Origin: Nonlabens sp. Hel1_33_55
Lineage (GTDB): Bacteria > Bacteroidota > Bacteroidia > Flavobacteriales > Flavobacteriaceae
Direction of reading: 5' to 3'
Assembly (NCBI RefSeq): GCF_900101765.1
Contig: NZ_LT627735.1
Span: 1,364,001 to 1,428,000, forward strand
DNA length: 64,000 bases
The notes beneath the pieces are model-generated. The model worked only from the letters and a program-made list of their open reading frames with translations, was not told the origin of the DNA and did not search any database. Positions 60,345-64,000 of the stretch are shown piece by piece (position 1 is the stretch's first letter; each line of letters starts with the position of its first letter). Both the position numbers and the translations under genes were made by a program.

Positions 60345-61808
60345 TTAAATCCCTTTTACGAAGTCACTATACAAGTCGTTGAACTGGTAGCCTTCTGTAA
60401 ATCGTTTTTTGCTCAACTTGTCAAATTCTACAAGTGCCCAAAGAATAAATTCCTTTAAGAAATAACGATCTTCCTTGCTGGTTTCAGGCTGGTGCTTTTG
60501 CACTAAATCCTCTAATGGCGTTACCTGGTCAATCAAAGCCTTATAGTCAGAATCATTCAATTCATCCAACAGTTCAAGTGCATCATTATTAAAGAACCAC
60601 TCTACGAGTTTATCATAAGGAGTTTCTTCATCTGGTTTTTTAAGTTTCTTTAATTCCGGAAAGTAGGATGGAAACAACGTTTTGATAGCATCACCTATTA
60701 GCTCATTTGCCACAAAGGCTGCTCCTTCTTGTTCTCCTTCATAAACCAATTCGATTTTACCAGTTATAGATGGAATCACACCAGCAAAGTCAGATAATCT
60801 TATAGCAGTCTTATCGTCACCATTCATGAGGGATCGACGCTCTGCAGTACTTAGTAAATTTTCATAAGCCGTAATACTCATACGAGCACTTACTCCACTT
60901 TTCTCATCTACGTATTCTGAGTCGCGAGCAGAAAAACTTATTTGTTCCAAAAGATCTTTGGCAAGTTCTGGTACGTAAACCGTTTCTTTAATACGATCGT
61001 CGTTGCGAGCCTCTTGCTGGGTAATAGTTTTGGCGATCTCTATGTTCTCTGGATAGTGAGTCAAAATTTGAGAGCCTATTCTATCCTTTAATGGAGTCAC
61101 GATGCTACCACGGTTCGTATAATCTTCTGGGTTTGCAGTAAACACAAATTGCATATCCAGCGCTAGTCTTAATTTGAACCCTCTAATCTGGATATCACCT
61201 TCTTGTAGGATATTGAATAAAGCTACTTGAATTCGCGCCTGTAAATCTGGAAGCTCATTGATAACAAAAATGCATCGATTTGCCCGCGGAATCATTCCAT
61301 AGTGAATCACGCGGTCGTCAGCATAACTCAATTTCAAATTAGCTGCTTTGATCGGGTCGATATCACCTATCAAATCTGCAACGGTAACATCTGGCGTAGC
61401 GAGTTTTTCATAAAAACGGTCATCGCGGTGCAACCATGAAATAGGCGTATCATCACCATGCTCTTTGATCAACTCAATCGCAGTTCTAGACAATGGCGCC
61501 AGTGGATCATCATGAATCTCGCTGTCGCTCACATAAGGGATGTATTCATCCAGCAGTCCAGTCATCAATCTTGCAAGCCTCGTTTTGGCCTGTCCACGCA
61601 ATCCTAACAGATTGATATTATGCTTCGATAAAATGGCCCGTTCCAATTCTGGAATCACGCTATTTTCATAACCATGAATTCCTGTGAAGGAGTCTTTGCC
61701 ATTTTTGATATTTGCTTTTAGGTTATCTCTTAATTCATCTTTTATGGATTTTGATTTCCATCCAGATTTTTTGAGTTCGCCTAATGTATTTATATTTTCT
61801 GTATTCAT
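60345..61808 (-). CDS. MoxR-like AAA ATPase (magnesium-chelatase-like)
   Basis: A 487-residue AAA+ protein. The nucleotide loop is LLGLRGQAKTRL (GxxGxxKT, near residues 68-76), Walker B is FVINELPDL, sensor/arginine elements lie in FVFTANPEDYTNRG and PLKDRIGSQI. It is longer at the C-terminus than MoxR, with a helical tail. In chelatase-like and MoxR systems such an ATPase remodels targets with a VWA partner, which is the gene upstream (59 bases away). No chlorophyll or B12 chelatase large subunit is nearby, so the target is unknown. The ATG at 61808 is preferred over 61832. Confidence 0.85.
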   Translation of the reverse strand: MNTENINTLGELKKSGWKSKSIKDELRDNLKANIKNGKDSFTGIHGYENSVIPELERAILSKHNINLLGLRGQAKTRLARLMTGLLDEYIPYVSDSEIHDDPLAPLSRTAIELIKEHGDDTPISWLHRDDRFYEKLATPDVTVADLIGDIDPIKAANLKLSYADDRVIHYGMIPRANRCIFVINELPDLQARIQVALFNILQEGDIQIRGFKLRLALDMQFVFTANPEDYTNRGSIVTPLKDRIGSQILTHYPENIEIAKTITQQEARNDDRIKETVYVPELAKDLLEQISFSARDSEYVDEKSGVSARMSITAYENLLSTAERRSLMNGDDKTAIRLSDFAGVIPSITGKIELVYEGEQEGAAFVANELIGDAIKTLFPSYFPELKKLKKPDEETPYDKLVEWFFNNDALELLDELNDSDYKALIDQVTPLEDLVQKHQPETSKEDRYFLKEFILWALVEFDKLSKKRFTEGYQFNDLYSDFVKGI

Positions 61809-61867
61809 ATGTTGTTTTGAAAATGGAGTCATCGAGCAAAAGTTCTCAATCCTTCCTATTTTAATTT

Positions 61868-63034
61868 CTACTTCAGTCTCTTTCTTCTATTCGCCTCATA
61901 ATCGTGAAAGATCATTTCACCTAACCCTTGCAACCCGGTAAAGAATGCTTTTCCTTGATTTGCTTCTGTAAACTCATCAATGAATCGCTGTAGATAAGGA
62001 TCATTAGCTATCATGAAAGTCGTTATAGGAATGTGCAAGCGACGTGCTTGTGCAGCCATGGTATAGCACTTCTCTACAATGTACTCATCCAAACCATTAG
62101 AATTTTTATAATAGCGACCATCCTTCAATCGCAAGCAACTGGGTTTACCATCAGTGATCATGAAAATTTGCTTGTTGGTATTTCTTTTTCTCCGTAAAAT
62201 GTCCATTGCCAACTGCAATCCAGCAACCGTATTGGTATGGTAGGGTCCTACTTTCAAATAAGGTAAATCTGCTATTTTAATAGGCCAAGCATCATTACCG
62301 AAAACAATGATATCCAGCGTGTCTTTAGGATAGCGCGTGGTGATCAACTCGGCCAGCGCCATGGCGACCTTTTTTGCAGGTGTGATTCGATCTTCTCCAT
62401 ACAAAATCATGGAGTGCGATATATCGATCATGAGCACGGTACTCATCTGTGCCTTGAACTGTGTGTCCTCAACAATCAAATCACTTTCTGAAAGATAGAA
62501 ATCATCCATGCCGTGATTGATTTGTGCGTTGCGCAAACTTTCTGTCATGGAAATGCGATCCAGACCATCGCCAAATCGGTATTCTCTCAGGTCACCAGTA
62601 TGCTCATCGCCAGAACCTAATTTATTGGTTTTGTGATTACCCACATTGCCCTTACGCATGTTCCCAAAAATCTGATTGAGTGCATGTTTGCGTAAAAGTT
62701 GTTCCGTTTTTGCTGTTATGGAATATTTGCCTGGGCCATTTCCTTCACCATCGCCATCCTCATTATCCTCTCCATTGCCAGATCCATTGGGATCAAATTC
62801 TTCTCGTATGTAACCGCGTTCCTTGAGATCCTCAATAAAATCATCAACGGTATATTCTGGTGTCGTGAGCTTATATTCTTTATCCAACTCTCTCAACCAG
62901 TCAATAGCCTCATCAAAATCTCCTGAAGTATGCGTGATTAGCTCTTTAAAAATATCAAACAGCTTATCAAAAGGATCCAACTCTTTAGGATTGTAAAATT
63001 CGAATTTAAAACCGCTGCGTTCTTGTCTCGTCAT
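61868..63034 (-). CDS. VWA-domain protein, partner of the AAA ATPase
   Basis: A 388-residue protein with a helical N-terminal region, an acidic Gly/Asp/Glu linker (GSGNGEDNEDGDGEGNG), then a von Willebrand A domain with an intact MIDAS motif in VLMIDISHSM (DxSxS), plus a Thr and Asp later (MITDGKPSCLRL). No membrane segment, so probably cytoplasmic. It is followed on the same strand by the AAA ATPase gene, a pairing typical of MoxR-VWA chaperone systems. Confidence 0.88.
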   Translation of the reverse strand: MTRQERSGFKFEFYNPKELDPFDKLFDIFKELITHTSGDFDEAIDWLRELDKEYKLTTPEYTVDDFIEDLKERGYIREEFDPNGSGNGEDNEDGDGEGNGPGKYSITAKTEQLLRKHALNQIFGNMRKGNVGNHKTNKLGSGDEHTGDLREYRFGDGLDRISMTESLRNAQINHGMDDFYLSESDLIVEDTQFKAQMSTVLMIDISHSMILYGEDRITPAKKVAMALAELITTRYPKDTLDIIVFGNDAWPIKIADLPYLKVGPYHTNTVAGLQLAMDILRRKRNTNKQIFMITDGKPSCLRLKDGRYYKNSNGLDEYIVEKCYTMAAQARRLHIPITTFMIANDPYLQRFIDEFTEANQGKAFFTGLQGLGEMIFHDYEANRRKRLK

Positions 63035-63161
63035 AGTCTAAAGATAGTCGTGAAAAGGTCAGGAAATTTACTCAATTGGCGTTTTAACACGTCTTTAGGT
63101 GCGCCCGTGATAAGGTTAAAGTGTTGCGGTTTGTGGGTTGTGGTTAGTTTTGTTGTGAGTT

Positions 63162-63177
63162 CGCTTTCGCGAAAGCG
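63162..63177. repeat. Highly iterated palindrome, copy 16 of 16 (ppa promoter region)
   Basis: Perfect CGCTTTCGCGAAAGCG, flanked by AGTT and TATA, ending eight bases before the ppa -7 box. Confidence 0.95.
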
Positions 63178-63185
63178 TATAAACC

Positions 63186-63193
63186 TTAAATTT
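63186..63193 (+). promoter_or_regulatory. -7 box of ppa
   Basis: TAAATTTG matches TAnnTTTG; the start codon follows about 26 bases later. The -33 position is filled by the palindrome. Confidence 0.65.
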
Positions 63194-63218
63194 GCAGCCT
63201 TTTACAAAATTGATGATT

Positions 63219-63755
63219 ATGAAAATGAACCCGTGGCATGATGTGAGTTATGGTGAAAATGCTCCTGAAACGGTGACTGGAATTATTGAAATTCCAAAGA
63301 ACACGAGAGCCAAATACGAGCTGGATAAAGAATCTGGAATGCTAATTCTTGATCGAGTGATCTACTCTTCCATGTACTACCCTACCAATTATGGATTCAT
63401 ACCACGTACATACTGCGATGATCAGGATCCGCTTGATATATTAGTGCTTTCACAAATTGAGATCGTACCCATGTGTCTTGTTGAAGCGAAGGTTATAGGC
63501 GTGATGCAGATGATTGATGGTGGCGAGATGGATGATAAAATTATTGCAGTTGCGGCAAATGATATGAGCGTTGCTCATTACAACGACGTTTCTGAACTAC
63601 CTGAATTCTGGAAAAAAGAAATGCGCAATTTCTTTGAAGATTATAAAAAACTGGAAAAGAAAACGGTTGATGTTGAAGAGTTTCAGGGTCGCGCTAAGGC
63701 TATGGAGATTGTACAGCAAGCAATTGAGGATTATAAGAATAAGTTTGATAAATAA
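63219..63755 (+). CDS. ppa: Inorganic pyrophosphatase
   Basis: A 178-residue family I pyrophosphatase that hydrolyses PPi and so drives biosynthesis. Present are EIPKNTRAKYELDKESG, YYPTNYGFIPRTYCDDQDPLDILVL (with the DxxDxxD-type metal site), and VIGVMQMIDGGEMDDKIIAV. The promoter box at 63186-63193 excludes longer frames; ATGs at 63213 and 63225 are alternatives. Monocistronic, with a strong terminator. Confidence 0.95.
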   Translation: MKMNPWHDVSYGENAPETVTGIIEIPKNTRAKYELDKESGMLILDRVIYSSMYYPTNYGFIPRTYCDDQDPLDILVLSQIEIVPMCLVEAKVIGVMQMIDGGEMDDKIIAVAANDMSVAHYNDVSELPEFWKKEMRNFFEDYKKLEKKTVDVEEFQGRAKAMEIVQQAIEDYKNKFDK

Positions 63756-63774
63756 ACTGACGACTTGATTATTG

Positions 63775-63815
63775 AAAGGTCTGTCGAGATTTAATCCTCG
63801 ACAGACCTTTTTATT
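63775..63815 (+). terminator. Rho-independent terminator of ppa
   Basis: Fourteen-base perfect stem AAAGGTCTGTCGAG/CTCGACAGACCTTT (63775-63788 and 63797-63810) followed by a T-rich tract. Confidence 0.92.
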
Positions 63816-63840
63816 TTAGACGTTGTATTAAATCACATGG

Positions 63841-64000
63841 ATGAAAAAAGTTATTAAAGTGCTCTTCAAATGTTTGTTGGGATTTTTACTACTCTTGGTT
63901 ATAGCTGGGGTGTGTTTAAAATTGGCTTTCAATGAAGACATACCTCAAGGAACACCTGGAGCACCAGCTGATGCCCTCGCAGAAAAAATGCTGGAGGCTA
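63841..64000 (+). CDS. Membrane-anchored protein, 3' end outside window
   Basis: The first 53 codons of a gene are visible: a basic start (MKKVIKVLFK), one membrane helix or signal (about 10-30) and then NEDIPQGTPGAPADALAEKM. I recall flavobacterial proteins of unknown function with such a P-x-G-x-x-G-x-x-AD-x-LA-x-KM stretch directly after the anchor. The rest is outside the window, so no function is offered. Confidence 0.7.
   Translation, partial: MKKVIKVLFKCLLGFLLLLVIAGVCLKLAFNEDIPQGTPGAPADALAEKMLEA

Noticed and set aside
60345..63034. Magnesium or cobalt chelatase subunits
   Set aside because: Domain types match, but there is no large catalytic subunit nearby and the ATPase tail differs, so a general MoxR-VWA call is safer.

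Overview
The window is a stretch of chromosome from a marine-type member of the Flavobacteriaceae (Bacteroidota). Supporting signs are the many Bacteroidota promoter boxes (TAnnTTTG, sometimes with TTG 19-20 nt upstream), abundant SC/SCK lipoproteins, the type IX secretion gene porQ, an S1 ribosomal protein with six S1 repeats, and a short CarB of 950 residues. A 16-bp palindrome, CGCTTTCGCGAAAGCG, recurs throughout; from memory this suggests a Nonlabens-like genus, at low confidence. No tRNA, rRNA, insertion sequence, prophage or CRISPR array was seen. Both ends cut genes: a C1q-like surface protein on the left (1-690) and a membrane-anchored protein on the right (63841-64000).

Layout. 0.7-7.2 kb: Hsp20, a TerB-like protein, DUF2254, panB, a YdbS/YdbT-like PH-domain pair and a MazG-like pyrophosphohydrolase. 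7.3-9.5 kb: a codon-biased lipoprotein that is probably a beta-propeller, and an esterase lipoprotein. 9.5-14.9 kb: a vitamin B12 uptake locus, with a TonB receptor behind a cobalamin riboswitch on the minus strand and a divergent btuF-btuC-btuD set. 14.9-18.9 kb: rmuC, then a SatD-like gene preceded by five evenly spaced 18-bp palindromes and coupled to a DUF3307 membrane protein, then a thioesterase. 18.9-29.4 kb: two small membrane paralogues, carB, rpmH, a GyrI-like protein, rnz / STAS-like / pyrB / pyrR, a repeat-rich intergenic region, and rpsA.

29.6-44.1 kb: lipoproteins, a TlpA-like thioredoxin, cmk, porQ, a cyclophilin, a Nudix hydrolase, an acyltransferase, pheT, two tiny membrane paralogues, ribH, a TPR protein, and recF / lipoprotein / DciA-like. 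44.1-52.9 kb: tamB, tsaD, rsmE, DUF1223, DUF4159 and an AI-2E family permease. 53-64 kb: a methyltransferase, a sirtuin, a helical protein, purB, a YqaE/Pmp3 peptide, an acidic lipoprotein, mazG, a secreted thioredoxin, a MoxR-like AAA ATPase with a VWA protein, and ppa.

Most of this is ordinary housekeeping DNA. Three features deserve attention. First, the 16-bp palindrome has 16 copies with an intact 14-bp core; ten are intergenic, and the coding copies are read as AFAKA or LSRK. Second, the SatD-like gene has a phased operator array whose last palindrome ends four bases before its start codon, and its product shows cyclase-like sequence landmarks plus a C-terminal helix-turn-helix. Third, the pyrR-rpsA gap holds two different 7-bp tandem repeats and a REP-like hairpin element. 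Function calls rest on motif and family recognition from sequence alone; no database search was run.
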